Shown here in pieces: positions 18,794 to 27,941 of a stretch of 64,000 nucleotides of DNA (positions are counted from its first letter, which is position 1; every line of letters begins with the position of its first letter). The stretch is from contig NZ_MKKC01000076.1 in the NCBI RefSeq assembly GCF_001942255.1, positions 124,001 to 188,000 on the forward strand. Direction: 5' to 3'. The stretch comes from Nocardiopsis sp. CNR-923 (lineage in GTDB: Bacteria > Actinomycetota > Actinomycetes > Streptosporangiales > Streptosporangiaceae). Below the pieces are notes generated by a model. It did not search any database. It was not told the DNA's origin and saw nothing but the letters and a program-made list of their open reading frames with translations. The position numbers and the translations under genes are program-made.

Positions 18794-21700
18794 TCAGTCC
18801 ACCAGGGAGCGGATGGAGCGCAGCGCCACCGACAGCGTGGCCAGGTCGAACCGCTCGCTCTCCTGGATCTCCGACAGCGTCATCCCGACCCGCCGCACCT
18901 GGTCGCGGTTCTGCTCGGCCCAGATGTCGAGCAGCTCGGCCGTGGAGTCGGTCTCGGCCGACTCCAGCACACGCGCGGTGAGGTCGGCGTGCGCGGAGTA
19001 CAGGTCGTCGCGCATCGAGGAGCGCGCCATCGTCCCCCACCGGTCGTCACGCGGCAGGTCGATGATCCGCTCCCGCCACCAGCTCAGGTTGACCCGGTCG
19101 GCCAGCTCGAAGTACAGCTCGGCGACCTTCTCCACCGGACGGCTGGTGCGCTGGGCGATCTCCACCAGGTCCAGCGTGGAGTAGGCCGGCACCATGACCG
19201 CCACCTGCTCGGCCAGCTCGGCGGGCACGCCCAGGGCCGTGTACCGGTCGCGGCGCTCGACGTAGGCCTCCCGGTCGCGGCCCCTGACCAGGTCGGGCAG
19301 GAGCGGCAGCAGCTCTCCCACGGCCTCGGCGAAGTAGCCGATCTCGCTCTGGATGTCGAACGGGAAGCTGCGGTGCCGCAGCAGCCAGCGCGCGGAGCGC
19401 TCGGCGAGCTTGCGGGTCTCCAGCAGCAGGACCAGCTGGCTGTCCACGGAGATGACGTTCTCCAAGTCCTCGACCTCGCCCCAGTACTTGCGCAGCTGGA
19501 GGACGTTCTGGACCACCAGGTAGGCACGGGCGATGTCGGCGGCGCTGGAGCCCAGCTCCTCGTTGAGCCGGAAGGCGAAGGTCACCCCGGACCGGTTGAC
19601 CAACTGGTTGACGACCTGGTTGACGATGATCTCCCGGCGCAGCGGGTGCGAGGCCACGGCGCCCGCGAACCGCTCCGAGCGCAGCGGCGTCGGGAAGTAC
19701 TCCGTCAGGGTGTCGGCCAGGTAGGGGTCGTCGGCCAGGTCGGACTCCCCGATCCGCTCCTTGAGGTCGATCTTGGTGTACGACAGCAGCGTGGCGAACT
19801 CGGGACTGGTCAGCCCCTTGCCGGAGGCGCGCCGTTCGGCGATGACCTTGTCGGAGGGCAGGTCCTCCAGCTTGCGCTTGAGGAGCTTGGCACGCTCCAT
19901 GTGGCGCATGTACCGGCCGTGGACGTGCAGCATCTGCGTGGTCTGCTTGCGCGCGGCGGCCAGCACGGTGTTCTGCGCGTAGTTGTTGTCCAGGACCAGC
20001 GCGGCGACCTCGTCGGTCATGTCGATGAACAGCCGGTCGCGGTCGTCCTTGCTCAGCTCGCCCGCCCGCACCTGGCGGTCCAGCATGATCTTGATGTTCA
20101 CCTCGTGGTCGGAGGTGTCCACACCGGCGGAGTTGTCGATGGAGTCGGTGTTGATCCGACCGCCCTCGCGCGCGTACTCGATCCGGGCGGGCTGGGTCAG
20201 GCCCAGGTTGCCGCCCTCGCCGACCACCCGCACGCGCAGCTCGTCCGCGTTGACACGCACCTGGTCGTTGGCCTTGTCGCCCGCGTCCGCCTGCGTCTCG
20301 GTGCTCGCCTTGACGTAGGTCCCGATGCCGCCGTTCCACAGCAGGTCGACGGGCGAGGTCAGGACGTACCGGATCAGCTCGTCGGGCGTGACCGCCCCGA
20401 CCTCCGGATCGATGCCCAGCACCGCCTTGACCTGCGGGGTCAACGGCACCGACTTGGCCGTACGGGGGAACACGCCGCCGCCCTCGGAGATGAGGGCGGG
20501 ATCGTAGTCCTCCCAGGTGCTGCGCGGCAGTTCGAACATCCGCTTGCGCTCGGCCCACGACGCGGCAGGGTCGGGGTCGGGGTCCAGGAAGACGTGGCGG
20601 TGGTCGAAGGCCGCCACCAGCTTGATCTGCGTGGACAGCAGCATCCCGTTGCCGAAGACGTCACCGGACATGTCGCCGATGCCGACGACCGTGAACGGCT
20701 CTTCCTGGACGTTCACGCCCATCTCGCGGAAGTGGTACGCCACCGACTCCCAAGCGCCGCGCGCGGTGATGCCCATCGCCTTGTGGTCGTAGCCGACCGA
20801 ACCTCCGGAGGCGAAGGCGTCGCCGAGCCAGAAGTCCCGCCCCAGGGAGATCTCGTTGGCGATGTCGGAGAAGGTCGCGGTGCCCTTGTCGGCGGCGACC
20901 ACCAGGTAGGAGTCGTCGCCGTCGTGCAGGACGGTGCGCTCGGGGTGGACGACCTCGCCGTTGACCAGGTTGTCCGTGACGTCGAGCAGGCCGCTGATGA
21001 ACTGCTTGTAGCAGGCGACGACCTCGGCCGTCACCTGGTCGCGGGTGCCGTTCTCGGGCAGGCGCTTGCACACGAAGCCGCCCTTGGCGCCGCTGGGGAC
21101 GATCACCGAGTTCTTCACCATCTGGGCCTTGACCAGGCCGAGGATCTCGGTGCGGAAGTCCTCGAAGCGGTCCGACCACCGCAGGCCGCCGCGCGCGACC
21201 GACCCGAAGCGCAGGTGGACGCCCTCGACACGCGGCGAGTAGACGTACATCTCGAACCGGGGCCGCGGGTGCGGCAGGCCCGGGATCTCCTGCGGGTTCA
21301 GCTTGAGCACCAGGTACGGGTGGTCCTGGTAGTGGTTGGTGCGCAGGGTGGCGCGGATGGTCGCGGCGTAGGCGCGCAGGATGCGGTCGTGGTCCAGACT
21401 GGCGACCGCGTCCAGTTCGCCCTCGATCTTGCGGACCAGGGCGTCGGAGCGCTCGTCGCGGCCGGCGTCGGGCTGGTCCGGGTCGAATCGGGCCTCGAAC
21501 AGCTCCACCAGCAGGTTGGCGATGGAGACGTTGGCGGCGAGCACGTCCGCGATGAAGTCCGGTGTGAAGGTGGACCCGGTCTGCCGCTGGTACTTGGCGT
21601 AGGCGCGCAGCACGGTGATCTGGTGCCGGTCCAGGCCCGCGCGCACGACGAGGCGGTTGAACCGGTCGGACTCGCAGCGGTCGCGCCAGGAGGCCTCGAA

Positions 21701-23658
21701 GGCGTCCTCGAACAGCTCCTTGAGGCGCTCGGGGGCCAGGTCGGAGGTGGGGATCGGGCCGAGGCCGAAGTCGTAGATCCACACCCGGCCGACGCCCTTG
21801 ACCGTGATGTCGTAGGGCCACTCGTCGACGACCTCGACGCCCAGGTGCTCCAGGACCGGCAGGACGCGGCTCAGCGAGATCGGGTCGCCGACGCGGTAGA
21901 GGCGGAAGCGCCACGCGTCGACGTCCGACTCCGGGCGGTACAGGCTGGCGTCGAACTCGCCCGCGCGCCGGTCCGCGTCGGTCCGCCCGAGCAGATCCTC
22001 CAGTGCGCCGACGTCGCCGCCGCGATCTCCGGGGCGTTGTCGACCCGGTAGGCCTCGTTCATGCCGCTGGCGTAGCGGTCCTTGAGCTCGGTGGCCCGGG
22101 TCGGGCCGAACTTCTCGGTGAGCGCGTGGTCGAAGTCGGTGTCCCAGGAGCGGGCGGCCAGACGGACGCGCTCCTCCAGGGCGACCTGGTCGATGTCGGC
22201 CAGGGTGTGCCCGTGCTGGGCGCGCGCCACCAGGTACAGGCGGGCGAGCGGGGCAGCGCCGACCATGACGTTGTGGTCCATCGTGGCGCCCTCGAAGGCC
22301 TCACCGAGGGCGCTCTGGATGTCCAGGCGCATCCGGGTGCTGTACTCGTCGCGCGGCATGTACACGAAGCAGGACATGTACCGGCCGCCGTAGGGGTCGC
22401 GGCGCATGAACAGCTTGGTGCCGCGTCGGTCGCGCAGGCGCAGGACCCCGCGGACGATGTTGTACAGCTCGTTGGCCGGGATCTGGAGGAGTTCCTCGCG
22501 CGGGAAGGTCTCCAGCAGCTCGATGAGGTCCTTGCCGTCGTAGCTGTCGGCCTCGAACCCGGCCAGTGCCAGGACCTCGGCCTGCTTGCGGCGCATGATC
22601 GGGATCTGCGTGATGCTCGCGGTGTTGGCCTGCGGGGTGAACAACCCGAGGAAGCGCCGTTCGCCGACGATGTTGCCCTGGGCGTCGAAGCGCTTCACGC
22701 CGATGTAGTCGAGGTACTTGGGGCGAAAGACCGTCGCGCGGGAGTTGGCCTTGGTCAGAACCAGCACGTAGGGCTCCCGGGCCTTGGCCCGGATCTCCGG
22801 CGGCAGAGCGGCGAAGCTCGTCGACGCGGGGGAGTCCATGCGCAGGACGCCGAGCCCGGAACCGGGCTGGGGGCGCAGGGCGTCGTCACCGTTCTCGTCG
22901 GTGACCAGGTCGTACTCGCGGTACCCCATGAAGGAGAAGTTACGGCTGGCCATCCAGCGCAGGAAGTCGACGCTCTCGCCGATCTCACGGGGGTCCACGC
23001 CGCCCGCGACGAGGCGGTCGGGGTAGGCGGCGAGTTCGTCTGCGACGCGGATCGCCCGGTCGCCCATCTTGGCGGAGTCCTCGTCCACGTAGCGGACGTC
23101 GCCCAGGACGCTCTCGACCCGGGTGGTGATCTCCTTGATGCGCTCGGGATCGGTCTGCCGGTCGATCTCGATGTGCATCCACGACTCGTCGGTGGGCAGC
23201 AGGCCCTCGCCGCCGATCTCCGGGTCGATCTCGCGCAGGTCGCCCTCGATGTCGCGGCCGACGGTCATCTGGGGGTGGATGATCAGCCGCGCGCCCGCGC
23301 CGATCTCATTCAACGCCATCGTGACGGACGAGACGAGGAACGGCGCGTTGTCGGTGACGATCTCCAGGATGCTGGTCTGCTGCTCCCAGCCGTGTTCCTC
23401 GACGGTGGGGGTGTACACGCGGACCTTGGCGCGGCCGGGGACGCGGTCGGCGCCGAACGCGTGGTGGGCGCCGGCGATGCCGCAGATCTGCTCGGGACTG
23501 CGCCCGGCGATCTCCTCGGGGTCCGTGTGCCGGAAGTAGAGGGGGAGGAATCGGCGGACGGCGTCCGCTTCCGCACGACTCACCCGGGGTCCTGGGGACC
23601 ACCGGGTCGCCGCGTCACTGAGCAGCTTCTGGAGGATGACGTCGGATTGCCCGGACAT
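18794..23658 (-). CDS. gdh: Large NAD-dependent glutamate dehydrogenase, frame broken near 22015
   Basis: About 1,621 residues after one base is restored, the usual size of the 180-kDa class (Bac_GDH, GDH2 type). It oxidatively deaminates glutamate to 2-oxoglutarate with NAD. The N-terminal third carries ACT-like regulatory segments; the catalytic core has the strings PSGAKGGFVCKRLP (substrate Lys), TDNLVNGE and NGGIGTYVKAS, followed by a long helical C-terminal domain. The frames meet at AAAT/DVGALEDLLGR. ATG at 23658 is preceded by AAAGGAGTGAGA. The gene is monocistronic with a terminator downstream. A GTTAC-n6-GTTAC repeat about 255 bp upstream might link it to nitrogen control. Confidence 0.93.
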
Positions 23659-23912
23659 ATGGCTCTCTCACTCCTTTGTGAGCAACGTCGCACGAGCTTC
23701 GGGAGGTCACCCGGTCATGTGACCTGTGAACTTCCGTGCTGGGTGGTGATCTTCCGTGAACCCTCTCAGCCATGAGGGAGGCACGGGGATGGTGGTTGGG
23801 CGTGGGCCTGTGCGCACAGGCGGAAGGTCGGCGAGGTGCCGGAACGCCGTTGTTCCGTCCCCACCCGCAGACCAGGCTACTGGTTTTCGACGCAGAGAAC
23901 AGGACCAACACC

Positions 23913-23928
23913 GTTACGCGGTAGTTAC
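23913..23928. promoter_or_regulatory. Candidate GlnR/MtrA-type box upstream of gdh
   Basis: GTTAC-GCGGTA-GTTAC (read as GTAAC-n6-GTAAC on the gdh strand) matches the spacing of the GlnR half-box gTnAC-n6-GaAAC, which MtrA is also reported to recognise in Streptomyces. Only one a/b pair is visible and the second element departs from GAAAC. No other gene is seen in 23659-24002. Confidence 0.35.
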
Positions 23929-24002
23929 GTACTGTTAGAAATGGATTGCGGGAGTCCATCCCCGGAGTGAACGCCCCTGCCGCGCACGGTCGTGGCGGAG
24001 TG

Positions 24003-24710
24003 TCAGGCCGCTGTCGCCCGGTGGACGGCGGTCATCAGCGCGCGCGGGTCGGTCAGATCGGCCAGCACCTCCGCCGCCCCCGCCTCGCGGAGCCGTCCCT
24101 CGGTGGTCGATCCGGTGAGCACCGCGATGGGGACCGCGCCGCCGATCACGGCCGCGCGGATGTCGGGGACGGAGCCGGTGATCAGCACGGTCTCCCTCTC
24201 CGTGTAGGTGTGGCCGCCATCGCCCGCCGCGTGCAGGCGGATCGACTGGATGAGGCTGGACTTGGGGTAGTTGACCGACCCGAAGCCGCCGATCGACAGG
24301 TCGAGGTAGGCGTCCAGGCCGAACGCCCGGAGCTTGGCCGTGGCGGTCCCGCGAGTGCCGCCGCTGACCACGGTCTGGACGGTGTCGGGCATGCCGGCCA
24401 CGGCCGCGAGCGAGGCCGCGGCGCCCGGCATGGCGCGCCCCTTGGCGGGAAGTTCGTCCACCCGCTGCGCGAAGGCGTCCTCCAGGGCGGCCAGGAACCG
24501 CTCCAGGGAGTCGGTGTCGGGCTCGACCTCGGTGTCGTTGCGGGCGCAGAACTCGAAGAACATCTCCGAGTCCGTGCGCCCCTCGGCGGAGGTCAGGTAG
24601 ACGAGGGGGTCGCCGGTGACCCGCTCGAAGGCGTCGGCGTAGGCGGCCCGCATCACGCGCCCCGCGTCGAGGAGCGTGAGATCGACGTTCCATAGCACCA
24701 GGCGGCTGAT
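24003..24710 (-). CDS. HAD-superfamily protein with substituted catalytic aspartates
   Basis: About 235 residues with a HAD-like Rossmann fold and helical cap. Motif I, normally DxDx(T/V), reads LWNVDLTLL, so the nucleophile Asp is Asn. Motif II is VVSGGT, motif III contains the Lys of YPKSS, and motif IV, normally GDxxxD, reads TGSVPD, so the first metal-binding Asp is Ser. It is therefore probably not an active phosphatase; a binding role is possible. No ATG/GTG has a good ribosome site: GAGGAG lies seven bases before an ATC codon at 24710 (ATC AGC CGC CTG), so either ATC is used, or one base differs from ATG; the next GTG is at 24698. It follows the DUF397 gene by about 60 bases. Confidence 0.65.
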   Translation of the reverse strand: MSRLVLWNVDLTLLDAGRVMRAAYADAFERVTGDPLVYLTSAEGRTDSEMFFEFCARNDTEVEPDTDSLERFLAALEDAFAQRVDELPAKGRAMPGAAASLAAVAGMPDTVQTVVSGGTRGTATAKLRAFGLDAYLDLSIGGFGSVNYPKSSLIQSIRLHAAGDGGHTYTERETVLITGSVPDIRAAVIGGAVPIAVLTGSTTEGRLREAGAAEVLADLTDPRALMTAVHRATAA

Positions 24711-24769
24711 GGCGGGCTCCTCGGGGGTGTCGGGGACGAGGGACGCACCTATCTTGCCGTATGGGTGGT

Positions 24770-25018
24770 TCAGGCGCGCGGGGCCTCCGCCCGTACCAGG
24801 CGGGTGAGGGAGACCCACTCGGCGGCCCCGACCGGGAGGAAGCCCAGCCCGGGGTGCTTGGAGTCGCGGATGGCCGCGCCGGTGGGCAGGTCGGCGACCT
24901 CGACGCAGTTCTCTCCGCCTGAGGAGTATGAGGACTTACGGAAGCTGAGGATGGGCGCGACCTCGACGCAGTTCTCCTGTGCAGTCGAGTAGGAGGACTT
25001 GTGGAACTCAAGCAACAT
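24770..25018 (-). CDS. DUF397 protein with two repeats
   Basis: An 82-residue protein built of two DUF397 units: FHKSSYSTAQENCVEVA followed by FRKSSYSSGGENCVEVAD, the second continuing to IRDSKHPG and an EWxxL-type end. DUF397 proteins are small partners encoded next to XRE/DUF5753 regulators across actinomycetes, and some such pairs affect antibiotic production or sporulation. The XRE gene ends two bases upstream, so they are cotranscribed. The repeated KSSYS...NCVEVA unit suggests a recent internal duplication. Confidence 0.88.
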   Translation of the reverse strand: MLLEFHKSSYSTAQENCVEVAPILSFRKSSYSSGGENCVEVADLPTGAAIRDSKHPGLGFLPVGAAEWVSLTRLVRAEAPRA

Positions 25019-25020
25019 GG

Positions 25021-25878
25021 TCAGGCTCGCTTGTCGTGCTCAGCGGCGATGGCTTCGATGAGGTCAATCGACCCCTGGGGATCCAACGCCAGGTTCTGGA
25101 CGGTGTCGAAGATCAACGCGTGTTGATCGAAGTAGTCTTCGTCCTCAACGTACAGCGCCTCAACCACGGTGGGGATCGAGACTATGCCCGGCTCTGGCCG
25201 AGGGAAGTCGAACAGGGTGAAGGCACCGTCGACCGCAGGATGTGCACCTGCCTCATCAGGAAGAACGAGAACAGTCACCTTGTAATGTGCGGCCATGCCT
25301 GACAGGAAGCGCAGTTGCTCGGCCATGACCTGATGTGAACCCACCGCCTTACGCAAGGCGGGCTCGTCGATCACAGCTGTCAAGTACGGCCCCTTGGGAG
25401 CATCCAGCACGGCGCGACGCGCCATCCGTGACTCCACCTTTCGTTCGATCTGGTCAGGCGGCACGACCTGACTCCCCTCCGAGACGGCAGCGGCATAGGC
25501 AGGCGTTTGGAGCAGACCCGGAATTAGCACGACCTCATACGTCCGGATTCGGACAGCCTCAGCCTCCAGGTCAGGCAGTGAGCCAGGGAAAAGGTCAGCG
25601 TATTCATGCCAATCGCTGCGCCCGCGAGCCGTCTCGGCCAGACTGAGAAGGTGCTCCCGCTCCTCCCCCACGACCCCGTAGATCTCCAGCAGAGCTTCGA
25701 TCTCTTCGCGCTTCGGAAACTTCCACTCGTTGCGCTCGATGCGGGTGAGTCTTGCGCCTGAGGTCCAGCCCATCCGCTCGGCCACCTCCGCGGACGTCAA
25801 TCCGGACTTCTCGCGCAGTCGCCTCAGGGCTGCGGACAGCCGACGACGACGCACACCCGGTGCCCCACTCGCAGTCAC
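25021..25878 (-). CDS. XRE-family regulator with DUF5753 domain
   Basis: About 285 residues. An N-terminal helix-turn-helix (LRRLREKSGLTSAEVAERMGW...RLTRIERNEWK, residues about 15-55) is followed by the DUF5753 domain (YEVVLIPGLLQTPAYAAAV to VEDEDYFDQH). The GTG at 25878 places the HTH at the usual distance from the start; an upstream in-frame start would add 25 unlike residues. It pairs with the DUF397 protein encoded immediately downstream and is divergent from the 105-aa gene at 26050. Two similar palindromes in the intergenic region are probable binding sites, suggesting control of its own operon and of the divergent gene. GC content here is visibly lower than in the core genes. Confidence 0.88.
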   Translation of the reverse strand: MTASGAPGVRRRRLSAALRRLREKSGLTSAEVAERMGWTSGARLTRIERNEWKFPKREEIEALLEIYGVVGEEREHLLSLAETARGRSDWHEYADLFPGSLPDLEAEAVRIRTYEVVLIPGLLQTPAYAAAVSEGSQVVPPDQIERKVESRMARRAVLDAPKGPYLTAVIDEPALRKAVGSHQVMAEQLRFLSGMAAHYKVTVLVLPDEAGAHPAVDGAFTLFDFPRPEPGIVSIPTVVEALYVEDEDYFDQHALIFDTVQNLALDPQGSIDLIEAIAAEHDKRA

Positions 25879-25942
25879 ACGGACCCCCACTCTCCACTCG
25901 GATCTGCTCCCTGATCGTAGACCGCACGCCAGAAAAGAAATC

Positions 25943-25983
25943 CTTGCGAACAAGAATTATGGCTTGAGATTCTTGCGAGCAAG
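25943..25983. promoter_or_regulatory. Paired operator CTTGCGANCAAG between divergent genes
   Basis: Two near-identical palindromic 12-mers, CTTGCGAACAAG (25943-25954) and CTTGCGAGCAAG (25972-25983), have centres 29 bp apart, close to three helical turns. They lie between the XRE regulator gene and the 26050 gene and are likely the regulator's binding sites. Confidence 0.6.
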
Positions 25984-26049
25984 GATCATACTGGACTCAG
26001 TCGCACACCCCTACCGGGTGGCACCTCCTCTGCGTTAGGAGCTGACTCC

Positions 26050-26367
26050 ATGGCGTCAACGATCGTGTCCAGCGCCGACCTGTACACCGAAGTGGTCCAG
26101 GTGATCCGGGGAGGTGAGCCCGACGACGACGGCATCTCCCTCGCGGGCCGCATCTCTCCCCTCACGCCCACCTACAACACCCGCACCTGCGCGTGTTCCT
26201 GCATGCCCCTCCCGCACAGCCTGTGGGAGTTCCTGGAGAAGCTGGACCCCTACGCCGACGACAGCGGCGTCTGGCTGCGCATCCTCCGCGAGGACGACGA
26301 CGGCACGGACCTGCCCGAAGGCGCGACGCTCATCGACTCCAGGCGGGTGAGCTACCGCGTCACCTGA
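26050..26367 (+). CDS. Unknown 105-aa protein divergent from the XRE regulator
   Basis: I do not recognise a family. The ATG at 26050 has TTAGGAG upstream at good spacing and codon use is normal for the organism. The protein has no signal peptide or membrane helix. The middle contains a compact cysteine cluster, TRTCACSCMP (residues about 45-54), followed by a helical stretch SLWEFLEKLDPY and an acidic loop (REDDDGTD). The last part (LPEGATLIDSRRVSYRV) looks like beta strands. Its position, facing the XRE/DUF397 pair across a double operator, suggests it is their regulatory target. Its Cys-x-Cys-x-Cys cluster could bind metal. Confidence 0.7.
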   Translation: MASTIVSSADLYTEVVQVIRGGEPDDDGISLAGRISPLTPTYNTRTCACSCMPLPHSLWEFLEKLDPYADDSGVWLRILREDDDGTDLPEGATLIDSRRVSYRVT

Positions 26368-26461
26368 ATCCGGCATCCGTGCCGTTGGGCGACGCCACCC
26401 TCCTCCGGTGGCGCCGCCCAAACGCACGGCCACGGGACACTGCCCGACTCAGGCAACCGGT

Positions 26462-26495
26462 GAGCCCCCGTCGGGAAGGATCCCGGCGGGGGCTC
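26462..26495. terminator. Bidirectional hairpin terminator
   Basis: Arms GAGCCCCCGTCGGGA and TCCCGGCGGGGGCTC pair over 15 positions with one mismatch around an AGGA loop. It lies between the convergent 105-aa gene and the methyltransferase gene. Confidence 0.7.
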
Positions 26496-26512
26496 AGCAG
26501 ATGAGTGGTCGT

Positions 26513-27612
26513 CTACACGCGGTGTTCCCATGTACCGAAGCGCGTCCGCACTCGGCACTCCTCGCCCGACGTGTCGACCGCCAGTGAGAATTCGTCCAGC
26601 CCGGGCCAGCCCTCCCTCGCCAGGAGTGCGTGGGTCTCGCGCAGACGCTCCGCCAGGGGCGTGGGACCTCCGCCGTGAACCGAGCCGTCGGGCCACAGGT
26701 ACGCCCAGGAGGAGTCCGGGGCTCCCATGTACACGATCCGCCCACGGTCCCCGTTGAAGGGACGCACTCCCGTGCCGATGCGCACACCGGGGAGCATGAG
26801 CAGGAACCTGACCAGACGGTCGTCCGTGACCAGGTCCTCCGGGGTGAACGGCACGACCCGGGTCGTCTCCGACTCGCGGCCCATCCCGGGAAACTCCCCC
26901 ACCGGAACGCGCTGGGTTCGGTCTCGCATGAAGAACGCCTCGCACACGAACGGCCCCACGGCGCTCTGCGGCCCGGTCTTGCGGAGGGCAGCGACGGGAC
27001 TGGCGTGTGAGCCGGAGTAGGACCCCCAGGGCACGATGATCGACGCTTCCGGCCTCGCCTGCTCGATCCACGCGGGGGGAACCCTGCTGACGGCACAGGT
27101 GGCGATCACGGCGTCGTAGACGACATCGTCGGGCACCTCGATGCCGGGTACCACACGCACACCGCTTCCCGAGAGGCGATCGCGGGCGTGCGCGGCGACG
27201 TCGGGATCGATCTCCAACGAGGTGACGTGCCCGGTCGGGCCGACCAGGGAAGCCAGGATGGCGGCGTTCCACCCGGTCCCGGTTCCGATCTCCAGCACCC
27301 GCATACCGGGTTCGATCCCGGCGGCTCGATCATGTCCGCCATGAGCTGCGGGGCCGACGAGGAAGAGCTCGGCGTGTTGACCAGTCCGCTGCCGCCGTCG
27401 TTGGCCTGGGTGACCACCGAATCGTCGTCGTACACGTAGGAGGCCCACCGCTGCGGGTTCGCGGTGCGGATGAGGGGCAGCCCCTGCGGATCCGGCCAGA
27501 CCAGGTCCGGGATGTAGTGGTGCCGTGGGTGATCTGCGAACGCGGCGCGGATGGCGTCGGCGGTGTCGAGTCGGCCCGTGAGCTCGACGTGCATCCGGCC
27601 GAGGTCCGTCAT
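26513..27612 (-). CDS. Protein-isoaspartate-methyltransferase-like enzyme with C-terminal extension, frame broken near 27325
   Basis: About 366 residues after one base is restored. The AdoMet-binding core is clear: VLEIGTGTGWNAAIL (motif I), VTSLEIDPDVA (motif II acidic end), then DAVIATCAV. Upstream are the PCMT-like segments RHHYIPD and TPSSSSSAP (the substrate loop). About 150 extra C-terminal residues follow the methyltransferase fold, as in enzymes that modify ribosomal peptides (lanthipeptide LanS/FxLD and ATP-grasp peptide systems), where Asp is methylated toward isoaspartate or an imide. Assignment to peptide modification is inference; no precursor or maturase gene is visible. ATG at 27612 follows GGAAGG and overlaps the stop of the zinc-finger gene (ATGA). 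A paralogue is divergently encoded at 27942. Confidence 0.82.
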
Positions 27613-27749
27613 TTCTGTACCTTCCCGGTACCGTCGCACCGCTGGCAGGTGCGGACTTCCTTGTCTTTTCCCCACCCCCCCTTCTGCCCGTCCGAGGTGA
27701 GGACGAAGCTTCCGGTTCCGCCGCATGCGGCACAGTCGACCTCGGCCAT
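27609..27749 (-). CDS. 46-aa DnaJ-type zinc-finger protein coupled to the methyltransferase
   Basis: A very short gene with ATG at 27749 and GGAG eight bases upstream. The protein contains two CxxCxGxG motifs, CAACGGTG near residue 6 and CQRCDGTG near residue 35, separated by a basic, glycine-rich spacer. This is the same pattern as one zinc centre of DnaJ, where such units bind unfolded peptide. Its TGA overlaps the methyltransferase ATG, so it is translated with it. It could be a substrate-presenting or folding helper for the methyltransferase. No membrane or secretion signal is present. Similar stand-alone CxxCxGxG peptides exist in actinomycetes, but I know no function for this one. Confidence 0.75.
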   Translation of the reverse strand: MAEVDCAACGGTGSFVLTSDGQKGGWGKDKEVRTCQRCDGTGKVQK

Positions 27750-27888
27750 GGGGGGTGCTCCAACTCAGGTCGTCGGTGGACGCCGTCCTCTCGGGGCGCG
27801 ACCCGTGTGCTGCGCACGTGGTCGCGGTGAAGCCAGGGGAACCCGAGGCGGACGGCAGATCCTGCTCGCTCACACCAGTTGAACAGCA

Positions 27889-27926
27889 ATGGATGACGTC
27901 AGTCAACGGAATGGATCGCATCAGTC
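27889..27926 (+). promoter_or_regulatory. Direct repeats upstream of the second methyltransferase gene
   Basis: ATGGATGACGTCAGTC (27889-27904) and ATGGATCGCATCAGTC (27911-27926) differ at three positions and are repeated with a 22-bp period, two helical turns, ending 15 bases before the ATG at 27942. They look like a tandem activator or repressor site. Confidence 0.5.
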
Positions 27927-27941
27927 GCGTACGGTGAGCCC

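Noticed and set aside
18608..22051. A plus-strand open frame of over 1,100 codons opposite glutamate dehydrogenase
   Set aside because: It is the antisense shadow of a high-GC gene: low-complexity His/Asp/Gly/Leu-rich composition, no start signal and no domain.
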